Assembly (NCBI RefSeq): GCF_006438825.1
Contig: NZ_RCZP01000011.1
Location: 1 to 64,000, forward strand
Reading direction: 5' to 3'
Origin: Muricoccus nepalensis
Lineage (GTDB): Bacteria; Pseudomonadota; Alphaproteobacteria; Acetobacterales; Acetobacteraceae
DNA: 64,000 bases
Shown here: piece after piece, positions 1 through 9,470 of the stretch
Layout of the letters: the number at the start of each line of letters is the position of its first letter
Numbering within the stretch: the first letter of the stretch is position 1
The notes under the pieces: generated by a model
Database searches by the model: none
Seen by the model: only the letters and a program-made list of their open reading frames with translations
What the model was told of the DNA's origin: nothing
Position numbers and translations under genes: made by a program

Positions 1-3000
1 GAAAGTCGTCGAAGTCGATGCACCAGCGCCGGTGGGCGTGGTGAGGGTCGGTGTTCACTTCTTCCCCGCCCAGGTAGGGGAAGATACGCTCGGCGTTGCG
101 CGGGTCCTTGGCAATTAGCCGGTGCATTTCCGCAACCGGGCTGGCTGGTTTGCCGCGGCGCACCGCCTCGTCGTCGAAGGTGAAGCCCAGTCCGAGCAGG
201 TACATGCCAACGAACACCTTGCCCTCGTTGGCCACTAGCTGCGCCGGGCTGTCGTCCAGGTCACCTTCCACCAAGTAGGCGCTAATCCGTCGCACCTGCC
301 GCCCGTCCAGCACGGGCGACGCCATGGTGCCCTTCACCACGTGTACTACGGAAACCACCACCGCCGCCTCGCCGGGCCAGGGCAGGCGCCGCACCGCCCG
401 GACGATCGTGCCGCCCGCGGCCAGAACGGCGCGCAGTCCGCTGTCCCGCGTGTCTCCCTGCCCCACCGTATTAGTGGCGATCAGCCCGAAGCACCCGCCC
501 GGGCGCAGCAGCGCGAAGGCTCGGCGCACGAAATGCGCCACTAGGTCCGCGTTGCCGTGCGCACCCGGGTGCACCGCCTGCAGCCAGGGCAGGTAGTGCT
601 CACGGTTGCCGTTGATCAGCGTGTTCTTGCCGGCGAAGGGTGGGTTGCCAACGATGGCGTCGAAGCCGGGAGTAGGGTCCGCAAACACCTCGGGGAACTC
701 CAGCTCCCAGTGGAAGGGCTGTAGCGGGTGCGGCTCGGTGCGCAGCGTGGCCGCCGCCACGTCGATCGCCGTCCACAGCCGCGTCGTGTCCAGTCCAGCC
801 TCGTGCAGCTGGTCCAGCGCCGTCCGGCGCGCCTTGTCCTTGCCGTGGCCGAAGAACTGCGCCACCGCGGCATTTCCGGCCCGGCGCAGGTCGGCCAGCT
901 CTTTCTCTGCCAGGGCCTGCCGTCTCTCCTGCTCGAACAGTGCCACGTCGTCGCCCGCCGCCCGGATCTCCGAGCGCGCCGCCGCCGCCCGTTCCAACCG
1001 CGCGGAAACGAAGGAACTGAACAGGGAGGGCTGCGCCTGGTCTGCCCAGTCCAGCCGCTCCACCTGCGCGCGGCTCAAGCCGACCAGGCTGTCGCCGCAG
1101 CGCAGGGCGTGATCCAAGAAGGTGAACTCGTGGTCGCGCGCCAGGGTGGCGAGCCAGAGCGAGAGCCGGGCCAGGTCCACTGCCATGGGGTTGCGATCCA
1201 CGCCGTACAGGCAGCGCTGGGCCACCAGGCGACGGGCATGAAGCTCCTCGTCTTCGTCCGGCGGGAGGACCGGGCGCTTGTCCTCGTGCACGCGCCAAGC
1301 CTCCACCAGCCGCGCCCCGAGTTGCCGGCAGGCCTCAACCAGGAAGGCGCCCGATCCCATGGCCGGGTCGCAGACCTTGAGCGACAGGACATCCTCCGGC
1401 GTGGCCGCCGGGCTGATGCGCGTGAAGGCGGGTTCCAGCGCATGGCGCACGATGGGTCCGGTCAGGTCACGCGGCGTGTAGTGGCTGCCGGTGCGGCGCC
1501 GCTCGTCCGTGGGCTGCAGCAGCGGCGTGCCTGCGGGCCAGACCCGGGCGTCAGGCGAACCGCGTTTGTCGAACACCTCGCCCAGGGCCGCGGCGAGTGC
1601 GGCCTCGTCCTTCGCGGCGGCGAGCGCCTTCTCCACCTTGGGCGGGAACTTGCCACGTTCCGTGGCCTGTTTGAGCCAGGTGCCACGCTCATTGCCGGGC
1701 TGTGCCAGCAGGGCGGGCAGGTCCACGAAGACCGGGGTGCGGTTTCGCTTGCCGGCCTCGATGGCGATGGAGGCGGCAGCGGCGGGCTCGGCGGTGAAGC
1801 CCATCACCGTCTCGTACACCGAGCCGATCTGTTCTACGTCCAAGGCCCGGTATGACAGGCGTTCGCCCTTCAGCAGCAGCAGCCCGTCCAGGATGCGGAG
1901 GACGCAGCCGTCCGAGATCGGAGGAATCCGTATAGGGTCGCCCGCCACGTCCTGGCCTTGGAGGAACGGAAAAGAGGCCGGGTTGAACAGCTTGCCGCCG
2001 CGCCCGCGCATCCAGCCCGAGCCGTCGCCCGTGTGGACCAAGCGGAACAGCACCAGCAGTTGGTGCCAGGCGCCGCGCCGTTCGTCCATCGTATCCGGAT
2101 GGAGGGCGGCATCCTCGCCCAGGCGGGCATGGAGACCGCGTACACCGTAGTTCGCCTCGTAGAAGGTGCGGGAGGCCGGGTCGTCCCGGGACGGAATCAG
2201 GCCGCGGTCCTCGGCGTAAAGCAGGAACACCAGCCGCATCAGCATGGCCAGCAGTCCTTCATAGAGGTGTTCGGGGCGCTGCCGGGCCAAGACGGCGGTG
2301 GCGTCGGGTGCCGCGGCGTGGAGGCCGCGCAGCAGGTCGTGCAGGGCGCCGAGCACCTGGGTGGCGAGCGTGGCGGACACGCTGGCCTGGGCGCGGCGGC
2401 TGGCCATCAGCAGCGCAGGCAGGCGCCGGCTCTCGGCGTCGTTGAACAGGCGAATGCGGTCGAGCAGGAGCTTGAGTGCCCCCAGCATAGTGCGCCCTGC
2501 CGTGGTGCCCAACGCACGTAGCGGGACGGAAAACCAGCCGCTGCTTTCCCCGTTGGCCGGGGCGTGCACCAAGCGCAGCGCGTCGTCGGTGAGCAGGATA
2601 CCGGTAGGAACGCCCGTGTCCCGAAGCAGGCGCTCCAGCCGTTGGTGCGGAGTGGCTTCCCAGCCCGGCAAGGAGCCCCGCGCGTCTGGTTCCACCCCCG
2701 ACGCCTCGCATCGTACCAGGATCTGCCAGCCGGCCTTATCTGGCGTCATCACTGCAAGCTGCGGCTCCAGCACCGTTTCGGATGCGGGCAGCACGATGCG
2801 CAACGCGTCTGGGATCTCAGGACCGTTGGGGCTGCCTGCGACCTGCGACGGACGCCAGTCCAGTACCTCCGAGAAAAACGACCATGGATCGCGCAAAGCG
2901 GGGGCGCCCTCGTCGTCACCGCGCAGGAGCTCTCGGACTGCCTCGCTGTCCAGGCGACTCTGCTGTGCCGGCACAAGCGCCTGCTCGGCAAGTGCGCCGG

Positions 3001-3082
3001 CCGTTACGACGACCCCAACCGGTTGGACCTCACCGAGCCAATGCTTGTTGACGTCCTGGGCAGCATCGGGCTGTCCGCGCAT
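1..3082 (-). CDS. drmMI: N6-adenine DNA methylase, DrmMI-like (partial, runs off left edge)
   Basis: The reading frame starts at an ATG overlapping the helicase stop (TGATG) and stays open to base 1, giving about 1027 visible residues and no stop. It carries the SAM-binding motif DPAMGSGAFLVEA near residue 570 and the amino-methylase catalytic motif NPPF near residue 810, so it is an Eco57I/N6-adenine type methyltransferase. The long N-terminal region before motif I is typical of large stand-alone methylases. Being directly downstream of an SNF2 helicase matches drmMI of class 1 DISARM, where it marks host DNA as self. That name rests on domain order; drmA, drmB and drmC would have to lie left of the window. 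A stand-alone type IIG-like enzyme is the alternative. Confidence 0.8.
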   Translation of the reverse strand, partial: MRGQPDAAQDVNKHWLGEVQPVGVVVTAGALAEQALVPAQQSRLDSEAVRELLRGDDEGAPALRDPWSFFSEVLDWRPSQVAGSPNGPEIPDALRIVLPASETVLEPQLAVMTPDKAGWQILVRCEASGVEPDARGSLPGWEATPHQRLERLLRDTGVPTGILLTDDALRLVHAPANGESSGWFSVPLRALGTTAGRTMLGALKLLLDRIRLFNDAESRRLPALLMASRRAQASVSATLATQVLGALHDLLRGLHAAAPDATAVLARQRPEHLYEGLLAMLMRLVFLLYAEDRGLIPSRDDPASRTFYEANYGVRGLHARLGEDAALHPDTMDERRGAWHQLLVLFRLVHTGDGSGWMRGRGGKLFNPASFPFLQGQDVAGDPIRIPPISDGCVLRILDGLLLLKGERLSYRALDVEQIGSVYETVMGFTAEPAAAASIAIEAGKRNRTPVFVDLPALLAQPGNERGTWLKQATERGKFPPKVEKALAAAKDEAALAAALGEVFDKRGSPDARVWPAGTPLLQPTDERRRTGSHYTPRDLTGPIVRHALEPAFTRISPAATPEDVLSLKVCDPAMGSGAFLVEACRQLGARLVEAWRVHEDKRPVLPPDEDEELHARRLVAQRCLYGVDRNPMAVDLARLSLWLATLARDHEFTFLDHALRCGDSLVGLSRAQVERLDWADQAQPSLFSSFVSARLERAAAARSEIRAAGDDVALFEQERRQALAEKELADLRRAGNAAVAQFFGHGKDKARRTALDQLHEAGLDTTRLWTAIDVAAATLRTEPHPLQPFHWELEFPEVFADPTPGFDAIVGNPPFAGKNTLINGNREHYLPWLQAVHPGAHGNADLVAHFVRRAFALLRPGGCFGLIATNTVGQGDTRDSGLRAVLAAGGTIVRAVRRLPWPGEAAVVVSVVHVVKGTMASPVLDGRQVRRISAYLVEGDLDDSPAQLVANEGKVFVGMYLLGLGFTFDDEAVRRGKPASPVAEMHRLIAKDPRNAERIFPYLGGEEVNTDPHHAHRRWCIDFDDF

Positions 3083-6000
3083 CAGCCCGTCACCGGCCAG
3101 AGATAGACCAGCCCTACCGGTTCGAGGCGGTGGGCCGTGACCTGGTAGCCCTGCCTCACGCGCTGCGGTTCCCTTTCAATCTCGTCGCTGATCTCACCGA
3201 GCCGCTTCTGTCGGCTGGCTCGATCGAGGCGGAGCTGCTTACGCTCATCCTCGGCGAAGAGGTCCAACTGCTGCGGCGCTTCTGCCTGCCCCTCCTGTTG
3301 CAGGATGCGGTCGCGCTGGGCCAGCAGGAGATTTCGCAGTGAGGCGGCTTCCTCCTGCCCACGCGCAGCCAGCTTGCCTTCCGCGTCCGCCCGCGCCGCT
3401 TCGGCACGCCGGGCTAGCTCGGGGGCGAGGTCCTCGGCGTCCTTTCGCGCCCAGGTCAGGGCGCGGGCGGTGGCGTGCACCGGTGGCCGGCGCGGGTCCC
3501 GCAATGCGGCGTCGAGTTGGGCAAGGGTGGTCTCCTGCCCGCGGTCGCCGAACGCCCGTAGGGGTGCGCTGTCGCGAGCAGCCTCGATCCAGGGTGCTGT
3601 GACTGGGATGATCTCTTCGTGCAAGCGAGCGGCATTCGGCCCGTAAAGGGCAAGGCGGCCGAGCAGCAACGCCCGGGGCTGGGCACCCTGGCCGGCGATG
3701 ACGCACACCCGCTGTAGCCCTGCCTGGAAGCCCTGGCTCAGGAAGCGCGACAGCAACCGGCGCACCAGGCGGTGCTCGAGGTGGAGTTGGACGATACCGG
3801 GCGCTTCAGTGCCGTCTCGCAAGGTTGGCGGCTTGAACGCCACTGCGCGCACCGGGCTGGCTGCACGCCACTCCGCTACCCGCTCGCCGCGGCGGCGTCG
3901 ACGGTCACGCAGGTCGTCGAAGGCGTCCGCCCAGCCTGGCTCGTCAAAAGGCGGTGTATCGGGGCTGAGCCGGAAGAGTTCAGCGGCCCCGGCCTGTCCG
4001 GCCTCCGTGCCCTTGAGCGACCCGCGTGCTCGCACCAGTGCGGCATCCACAGTAGCCCGCAGCTCCTCGGGATCGACGCCGACGCGTTCCTGTGAGGCAC
4101 CCAGGACACGGCGCAGGTCGTCCAGTTCGCGCTTCAGCCGGGCCTGACGACGAGCAGTCTCATCGTCGAGGTCATCGCGCGCCCGGCGGGTTCGGTCGTC
4201 CTCCTGCTCTCCGTCCACCTCGGCTGCTTGCTGACGCGCGCGGGTGATACCGTGACGCATAAGCCGATCGGCGATGCGGTCGCCTATGACCTGGCCGGCC
4301 GAGCCGAGCTGTTTGCGGATGAACTCCGTTTTTCGGACCAGGGCATCAAGGACGATGTCCTCCTCGCGTTGCTCGAACACGAAGTAGCGGCACCACACCT
4401 CGGACGAGGGCTGCAGCTTGCGGTCGATGCGACCATTGCGCTGCTCAAGCCGGGCCGGGTTCCAGGGCAGGTCGATGTGGATCAGGTCGTGGCAGCGCGA
4501 TTGGAGGTTGATTCCCTCACGTGCGGCATCGGTGCAGATCAAGATACGCAGTGGTTCGGTCTTCGGGTCGGCGTTGAAGGCGCGTTTCAGCGCCTCCCGC
4601 CGATCCTGTGACGTGACGCCCGTGAACACCGCGATGCGGGGCCCGGTCGAAGTCTCCAGATCGAGGTCGACCAGCGCGGCGGTGAGCCGGCGTTCCAGCC
4701 AACGGCGGGTCGCCTCCCACTCGGTGAAGAGTACGAGGCGTCGCTCATTCCAGCGGCCGCCCGGCGCCATGTGCTCTCGCACCCACCGGTCCAGCCATGC
4801 CACCCGGGCATCGGGCTGCTCCTTGTGGCGGTCAGCGATGGCGAGCATGTCGTCCACCAACGCCAGCTCGGCCCGCCTTTCTGCCTCGGACGCCTCGCGG
4901 GCACCCACGGCGGTCGCGGCCTCGGTCGCGGCGTCTTCCTCCAGCTGCAGCACAGCTTCCGCAGCAGCCTCGTCCAGTGGCTCGTCATCAGTCTCAGGTG
5001 CCCCCGCAGCGAAAGCCATGGCCGCTTCCATGGCCGCGCGGCCGCGCTTCTCCAACCCGGCCTGATGGACGCGCAAGGTAGCCGCGAAAGCAGCAACAGA
5101 GGAGAGCAGGCGCTGCTGCAGGCCGACGAAAGCGAGCCGGCCATGGCGGGCATCTGACGTCGGCGAGTGGGCGAGGCGAGCCTCCCGCACCGCCCCATAC
5201 TCCCGGAGCCGGCGGGCAAGGACCAGCTCCGGCGCGTCCTCGGCCAGGCCGCGCAGCGGTACAGATTCCACTGTGCGTTGCGGGAACTGTTCGCCCAGGC
5301 CACGCAGGTCGGACTTCAGCCGGCGCACCATCACCGGCTCGAGGTCGGCAGGCTGAACCGGCACGCCGCGGGTGAAGCGCTGTGGGTCCAACATGGCAAG
5401 CAGGCGGGAGAACGAGTTGGGGTGGCCGTTATGCGGCGTAGCCGATAGGAAAAGGCGGTGTTCGAACCGGCCAGCCAGATCGTCCAGGGCCCGGGTAAAC
5501 TGGCTGTCTACGGCGTAGCGGCTACCGCCCGAGGGCGCCGCGTGGTGTGCCTCGTCCAGGATCAACAGGCTGCGTGGCCGGAAGCCACCTAGCGCTTCTC
5601 GCAAGCCTGCTGCGTAGGTCTCATCCGCGACCAAGCTGTGGGAAATCAGGAAGCGCGATCCGGCCCGCCACGGGTTTGCCAGGAAGCCACGGGTGCGTCG
5701 GAAACCGATTATGTGCTCGCGGTCCATGATCGTAAATGCGAGACCGAACTTAGCCTCCAGCTCGTCCTGCCATTGCGGGACCATGCCAGCAGGGGCCGCC
5801 ACCACCACCAAGTCGATGCGTCGGCGCAGCAGCAGCTCACGCACGATCAGCCCGGCTTCGACCGTCTTGCCCAGTCCCACGTCGTCGGCGATCAGCAGAT
5901 TGACCCGGGGGAGGCGCAGGGCCTTGCGAAGGGGTAGGAGTTGGTAGGCGTTTAGCTGGATGCCGGCTCGGAATGGCGCCTGGAACAGATCACGATCGCC

Positions 6001-6279
6001 GGCTGTGGCGGTGTTCCACTCTAGGGTGCGTAGGTAGGCCGCAAAGGTGGCCGGATCGTCGGTTCCATTCTCAGCCAGACTTTCCCAGGTATCGCTGTTA
6101 CCCCGCTGAGTATCCAACTCGGCTGCCCAGACGACCTCGACTACCTCGCCCTGAGCATCGTCATCCACGCAGGCCAAGCGTACTGCGCCGACATCTTCCA
6201 ACATCGGCCGGCCCTCGACTAGCCAGCGACGACCACGCACCTCAACAAACTCACCTGGTTGAGGAAGGCTAGCTACCAC
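3082..6279 (-). CDS. drmD: SNF2-family DNA helicase, DrmD-like
   Basis: A 1065-residue SF2 ATPase. Walker A is GLGKT at residues 135-139 and the Walker B box is DEAH at about 242-245, followed by motif III SATPHNG and the C-terminal helicase lobe with DAAREGINLQ and the arginine-finger motif QRNGRIDR. A charged, probably coiled C-terminal region follows. The start is a GTG preceded by TAGGAG at good spacing. Its stop overlaps the start of the methylase gene, so the two are translationally coupled. A long SNF2-like helicase followed by an adenine methylase is the class 1 DISARM arrangement (drmD-drmMI); the helicase would translocate on or remodel invading DNA. Other helicase-methylase pairs could look similar at this level. 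Confidence 0.82.
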   Translation of the reverse strand: MVASLPQPGEFVEVRGRRWLVEGRPMLEDVGAVRLACVDDDAQGEVVEVVWAAELDTQRGNSDTWESLAENGTDDPATFAAYLRTLEWNTATAGDRDLFQAPFRAGIQLNAYQLLPLRKALRLPRVNLLIADDVGLGKTVEAGLIVRELLLRRRIDLVVVAAPAGMVPQWQDELEAKFGLAFTIMDREHIIGFRRTRGFLANPWRAGSRFLISHSLVADETYAAGLREALGGFRPRSLLILDEAHHAAPSGGSRYAVDSQFTRALDDLAGRFEHRLFLSATPHNGHPNSFSRLLAMLDPQRFTRGVPVQPADLEPVMVRRLKSDLRGLGEQFPQRTVESVPLRGLAEDAPELVLARRLREYGAVREARLAHSPTSDARHGRLAFVGLQQRLLSSVAAFAATLRVHQAGLEKRGRAAMEAAMAFAAGAPETDDEPLDEAAAEAVLQLEEDAATEAATAVGAREASEAERRAELALVDDMLAIADRHKEQPDARVAWLDRWVREHMAPGGRWNERRLVLFTEWEATRRWLERRLTAALVDLDLETSTGPRIAVFTGVTSQDRREALKRAFNADPKTEPLRILICTDAAREGINLQSRCHDLIHIDLPWNPARLEQRNGRIDRKLQPSSEVWCRYFVFEQREEDIVLDALVRKTEFIRKQLGSAGQVIGDRIADRLMRHGITRARQQAAEVDGEQEDDRTRRARDDLDDETARRQARLKRELDDLRRVLGASQERVGVDPEELRATVDAALVRARGSLKGTEAGQAGAAELFRLSPDTPPFDEPGWADAFDDLRDRRRRRGERVAEWRAASPVRAVAFKPPTLRDGTEAPGIVQLHLEHRLVRRLLSRFLSQGFQAGLQRVCVIAGQGAQPRALLLGRLALYGPNAARLHEEIIPVTAPWIEAARDSAPLRAFGDRGQETTLAQLDAALRDPRRPPVHATARALTWARKDAEDLAPELARRAEAARADAEGKLAARGQEEAASLRNLLLAQRDRILQQEGQAEAPQQLDLFAEDERKQLRLDRASRQKRLGEISDEIEREPQRVRQGYQVTAHRLEPVGLVYLWPVTG

Positions 6280-6696
6280 TCACTACTCCTAACACCAGCA
6301 ACGCACCAATATCTCACCACAGCTTCACAGGGGCAATCTAAGGTTGTGAGCGCCCATCGCGTCCGGACAGTAGGACGACGGGGATCTACCACCGTTAGGA
6401 TGCGTAAGATGAATTATCTGTAACCACCGCTCTTAGTTAATGACCTGCTATTCGGCGAGGCATTTCCCGACGATGGTTTTTCGCAATTGTCGGTGCCCAG
6501 TGAGGCGGCAAAGCGCGCGAATAGGTGGCCGGTACTGGGATTACCAATTCGTTATCTGAACAGTGAGAATGGGTGAAAGGTAGCCGTTTGTGCCGGCAGT
6601 AATGCAATGTCTGCTTCCACTTCCACTTCCACCTCCGACTTTGCGCTAAGGAGCACCAATGTCGTGGATGGGTCGCTTTCAGCTGTTGGGTGAAAA
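6280..6696. other. Intergenic region upstream of the helicase gene
   Basis: About 417 bases with no convincing gene. It is less GC-rich than the flanks, contains a short TTCCAC tandem run near 6612-6633, and presumably holds the promoter of the helicase-methylase pair, although no clear -35/-10 pair was recognised. Confidence 0.5.
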
Positions 6697-8262
6697 TCAA
6701 CCCAGCTTATCCACCTCCTGCCAGAACCCGACTTTGCGGCCGTGGGCGGCCCGCAGTGCCCGCTCGTAGGCTGAATGATCGGGTACGGCTCCGAAGTCCT
6801 CCACGCGCGCCGCCGTATCACGGCAGTCGTGGAGGTGCCGCGCCGCGTGCTTGTAGCGCGAGGACCGTCCGGCACCGAGCGTGAAGCCGATCATGGCCCG
6901 GCGCAGCAGCGTCGCGGCGAGCGGGTACCTGCTCTCGAGCGCCTCGGCGGCCGGCGAGAGCAGTTCGTAGAGGTCGCCGTTCAGGGCCTTGGTCCGGTCG
7001 AGAACGAGCTCGCTGGCCCGCCGCAGGTCGGGCCAGGCGGCGAGGAACTCCAGCGACCGGTGGACGTCCTCGAAGGCGAGCGCGTGCGCCATGGCTCGCT
7101 GTTCCGCCTCGACATCGTCGAAGTCCGGCAGCTTGCGAAGGAAGGCGCGGAGGTGGGTGGCGTCGAGCGTCGTGGCGAAGCGATCCCAACGGAAGGCCTG
7201 CGCCTCGTCGGACCGCCCGAGCGCCTCGAGCACGTCGACGCGCGCCCTCTCCCACTCGATCGATGCCTGTTCGCGATGCTGCGCGTCGACGCGCTCCAAC
7301 GCCGCCCAGGCCTCGGGCAGGCGCCCGGCGCCGAGCAGCCGTCGCGCGATGGCGGCGGCGACGGTCGGCGTCGTGCGCGCTGAGGCGTCGAACTGTTCGA
7401 TGAAGCCGTCCACGTCGCCGAGCGCGTCCGCGATCTGCTGCAGGATGACGCTGGCCGTGCGCTTCCGGTGACGAGCCTGGACCTCGTCGGCGTGGATCGG
7501 ACCGGAACTCGACCAGCCGATCACCTGCCGCTTGCCGCCGGGCGATGTCGCGACCGACTCCGCCTGCCACGCCTGCACGGCATCCCGGACGATCAGCAGC
7601 CCAGCCGGGCCGAGCCGGGGCGCCAGGATGGGGACGAGCTCGTTCCAGACACCGTGTTCGTCGCCGGCCAGGGTCTGGAAGACACGGTTGGCGAGGGCGT
7701 CCGGCTCGACCTTGGCCCGCTGCGCCAGGGGGCCGAGGTCTCGGACAGCGGCGCGAAAGGCTTCGGACAGGCGGCCGCTGCCGTCGTCGGAGCGCGCGAG
7801 CACGCCCTCGGCGCAGCCGACCAGGCGCCAGAGCAGCTCGAAGGCTTCGGCCGGATCGGCCGGGGCAACCGCGTCGAGGATGGCGCGGCGCTGCACCTCC
7901 AGCTCGGCCAGCAGCGGCTTGATCTTCTGCCAGTCCAGCCAGGTTTTCGCCTGCCCGATGCGGACCAGCTGCTTAGTGACGGCGAGAGCCGTTGCACCGG
8001 CACCGCTGCGGCCTGCCAGGGCCAAGCGCAATTGGCGCTGGGCGGCGGCGTTGCCCTTGCTGATGTCCATGAGCAGTTCCGCGAGCCGCGTGGCCCCGAG
8101 CGCTTCGAGGTTCGCGGCGTTGAGGGTCTTGCCCGCAAGCACGCCACGCTTCTGGCGCGGTTGGCGATCGTCCTCAACGACCATCACGGCCATGGGCCCG
8201 GCACCACGTCGGGGGCGGCCTCGGTCCTTCATCGGATCGGTAGCCGGGTGACCACGTTTCAC
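6697..8262 (-). CDS. DUF6880-like protein
   Basis: A 521-residue alpha-helical protein resembling DUF6880 proteins: an N-terminal LEALGATRLAELLMDIS segment is followed by long helical, TPR-like stretches rich in Ala, Leu and Arg, and it ends in YKHAARHLHDC and GFWQEVDKLG segments. No catalytic motif was seen and its function is unknown. The GTG at 8262 was chosen because GGAGAAAG lies upstream of it and it falls 5 bases after the stop of the small membrane gene; an in-frame ATG at 8232 is the alternative. An open frame continues further upstream to 8514, but there it only mirrors the membrane-protein gene. Confidence 0.7.
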   Translation of the reverse strand: MKRGHPATDPMKDRGRPRRGAGPMAVMVVEDDRQPRQKRGVLAGKTLNAANLEALGATRLAELLMDISKGNAAAQRQLRLALAGRSGAGATALAVTKQLVRIGQAKTWLDWQKIKPLLAELEVQRRAILDAVAPADPAEAFELLWRLVGCAEGVLARSDDGSGRLSEAFRAAVRDLGPLAQRAKVEPDALANRVFQTLAGDEHGVWNELVPILAPRLGPAGLLIVRDAVQAWQAESVATSPGGKRQVIGWSSSGPIHADEVQARHRKRTASVILQQIADALGDVDGFIEQFDASARTTPTVAAAIARRLLGAGRLPEAWAALERVDAQHREQASIEWERARVDVLEALGRSDEAQAFRWDRFATTLDATHLRAFLRKLPDFDDVEAEQRAMAHALAFEDVHRSLEFLAAWPDLRRASELVLDRTKALNGDLYELLSPAAEALESRYPLAATLLRRAMIGFTLGAGRSSRYKHAARHLHDCRDTAARVEDFGAVPDHSAYERALRAAHGRKVGFWQEVDKLG

Positions 8263-8267
8263 CCCCG

Positions 8268-8510
8268 CTACTTTCTCCAAACGTTCCACGTCAGCACCGC
8301 CCCCACCAGAACCATCAGTCCCGTCAGCGCCAGCATGCCGTACATGACGCGCTGCGACCCGAACTGCTGGTACAGCCAGCCACTCTGTTCGACAGCCTGG
8401 GCCGGACCGCCGAGCCGGCGAAGACTTGCCGCGAAGCCTACGGTACCCACGAGAAGCACGCCGACGGACCGGACCATGCGGATGGCAACGGTCGCGGGAT
8501 CCCAGGCCAT
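8268..8510 (-). CDS. Small membrane protein
   Basis: An 80-residue protein with a hydrophobic N-terminal segment (VGVLLVGTVGFAASL) and a clear C-terminal transmembrane helix (MYGMLALTGLMVLVGAVLTW). GGAGA lies 7 bases before the ATG. Its stop is just upstream of the DUF6880-like gene, so the two probably form an operon. The family was not recognised; two membrane spans are predicted by eye. Confidence 0.55.
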   Translation of the reverse strand: MAWDPATVAIRMVRSVGVLLVGTVGFAASLRRLGGPAQAVEQSGWLYQQFGSQRVMYGMLALTGLMVLVGAVLTWNVWRK

Positions 8511-9056
8511 GCATGATCTCCGATCCCTGTTGCGGGTGGTTTCAGCATGGGCCGGCGGGCGGCCGCAATCAGGGGAGAGTGTGCGGGCCTTTTCGACGTA
8601 CCGGCTCAGGAGCTAGGCGCCCTCGCCTTCAGTGCCCCCGCGTGCGGGTGAGCAGAGCTATCACCGACCGTCGCGGTGATGCCCGGTCGGGGAGGAGATC
8701 GTTTCCCGACACACGCTGTGGGAGCGACGGTTGCTGGCGGGCTGGGCCGCTGCTCAGAGCCATGGTCACGAGACGCACCGCTACAGAGACCAGCGGCACC
8801 ACGATGTCGAGGACCGCCCTCTGTCAGGTTCCTCGCTCCCCCCTCCACGCGGCGGTCACGGTATGGCCCTGAGGTGGTCACTGGACCCGGCACCCCGCGC
8901 CGGGCGATCATCCCGGGGCGACGGCGTTCACTGGCTGTCAGCGAGCTGGGCAAGGAGAGAAAGGTGCATGACGGGGACGCCAGCCCTCGGCATTTCGCGA
9001 TTCATCCCCTTCCTGCCCCGTGGAGGCGGCCGTCTCGTTGTGGAACGGGACGAGCC
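8511..9056. other. Region without a recognised gene
   Basis: About 545 bases. Several open frames exist on both strands, as expected at this GC content, but none shows a family motif, a convincing ribosome binding site or protein-like composition. Confidence 0.45.
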
Positions 9057-9439
9057 GTGACGCCCGGTGGAGCCGGCCCGCCTCTCCGGTCCCTGTCCCC
9101 GAGCGCCCCCGGACATACCAAGACCGTGCTGGAGAGCCTGGGCCTCGGCGGCGACGGTGACGAGTGGGCGGCCGTTGCGCGCGTCGAGAAGGAGTTCGGC
9201 GTGAGGTTCGACGAGCGAGACGCGCCGGATTGGTGGACCGTCGGTGACTCCACGCGTCGCTGCTGGGGGTACTGCCTGAGCCTTGTCCGCGTCCGGAGGA
9301 GGCCTGGGACCGCTTGGCCAGCGCGATCGCGGCCGAGACTGGTGTCGACCCGCAGCATGTCGGGCCGGAAACGCTGCTCCTCGCCCTTCCCCTGTGGGAC
9401 CTGGTCGGACGCTGGCTGAAGGGACTGATCCGGCGCTGA
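9057..9439 (+). pseudogene. Acyl-carrier-like small protein gene with a frameshift
   Basis: From a GTG at 9057 the frame gives a protein-like stretch containing DEWAAVARVEKEFGVRF and PDWWTVGD, then becomes unlikely. At about 9244-9250 switching to the next frame restores plausible protein: LHASLLGVLPEPC, EEAWDRLASAIAAETGV and LPLWDLVGRWLKGLIRR, ending at a stop at 9437-9439. Inserting one C in the run gactcc would join the two halves into one protein of about 127 residues. The pattern (TVGDLH, then a second helical half) resembles acyl-carrier-like or DUF1493-type proteins; that family call is tentative. Either the gene is broken or the assembly lost one base. Confidence 0.5.
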
Positions 9440-9470
9440 CCCGATCGGCCGCGCAAACCCCGGTAGGGGG

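Noticed and set aside
728-1855. A 375-codon plus-strand open frame near the left edge
   Set aside because: It lies opposite the adenine methylase frame, which carries DPAMGSGAF and NPPF motifs.
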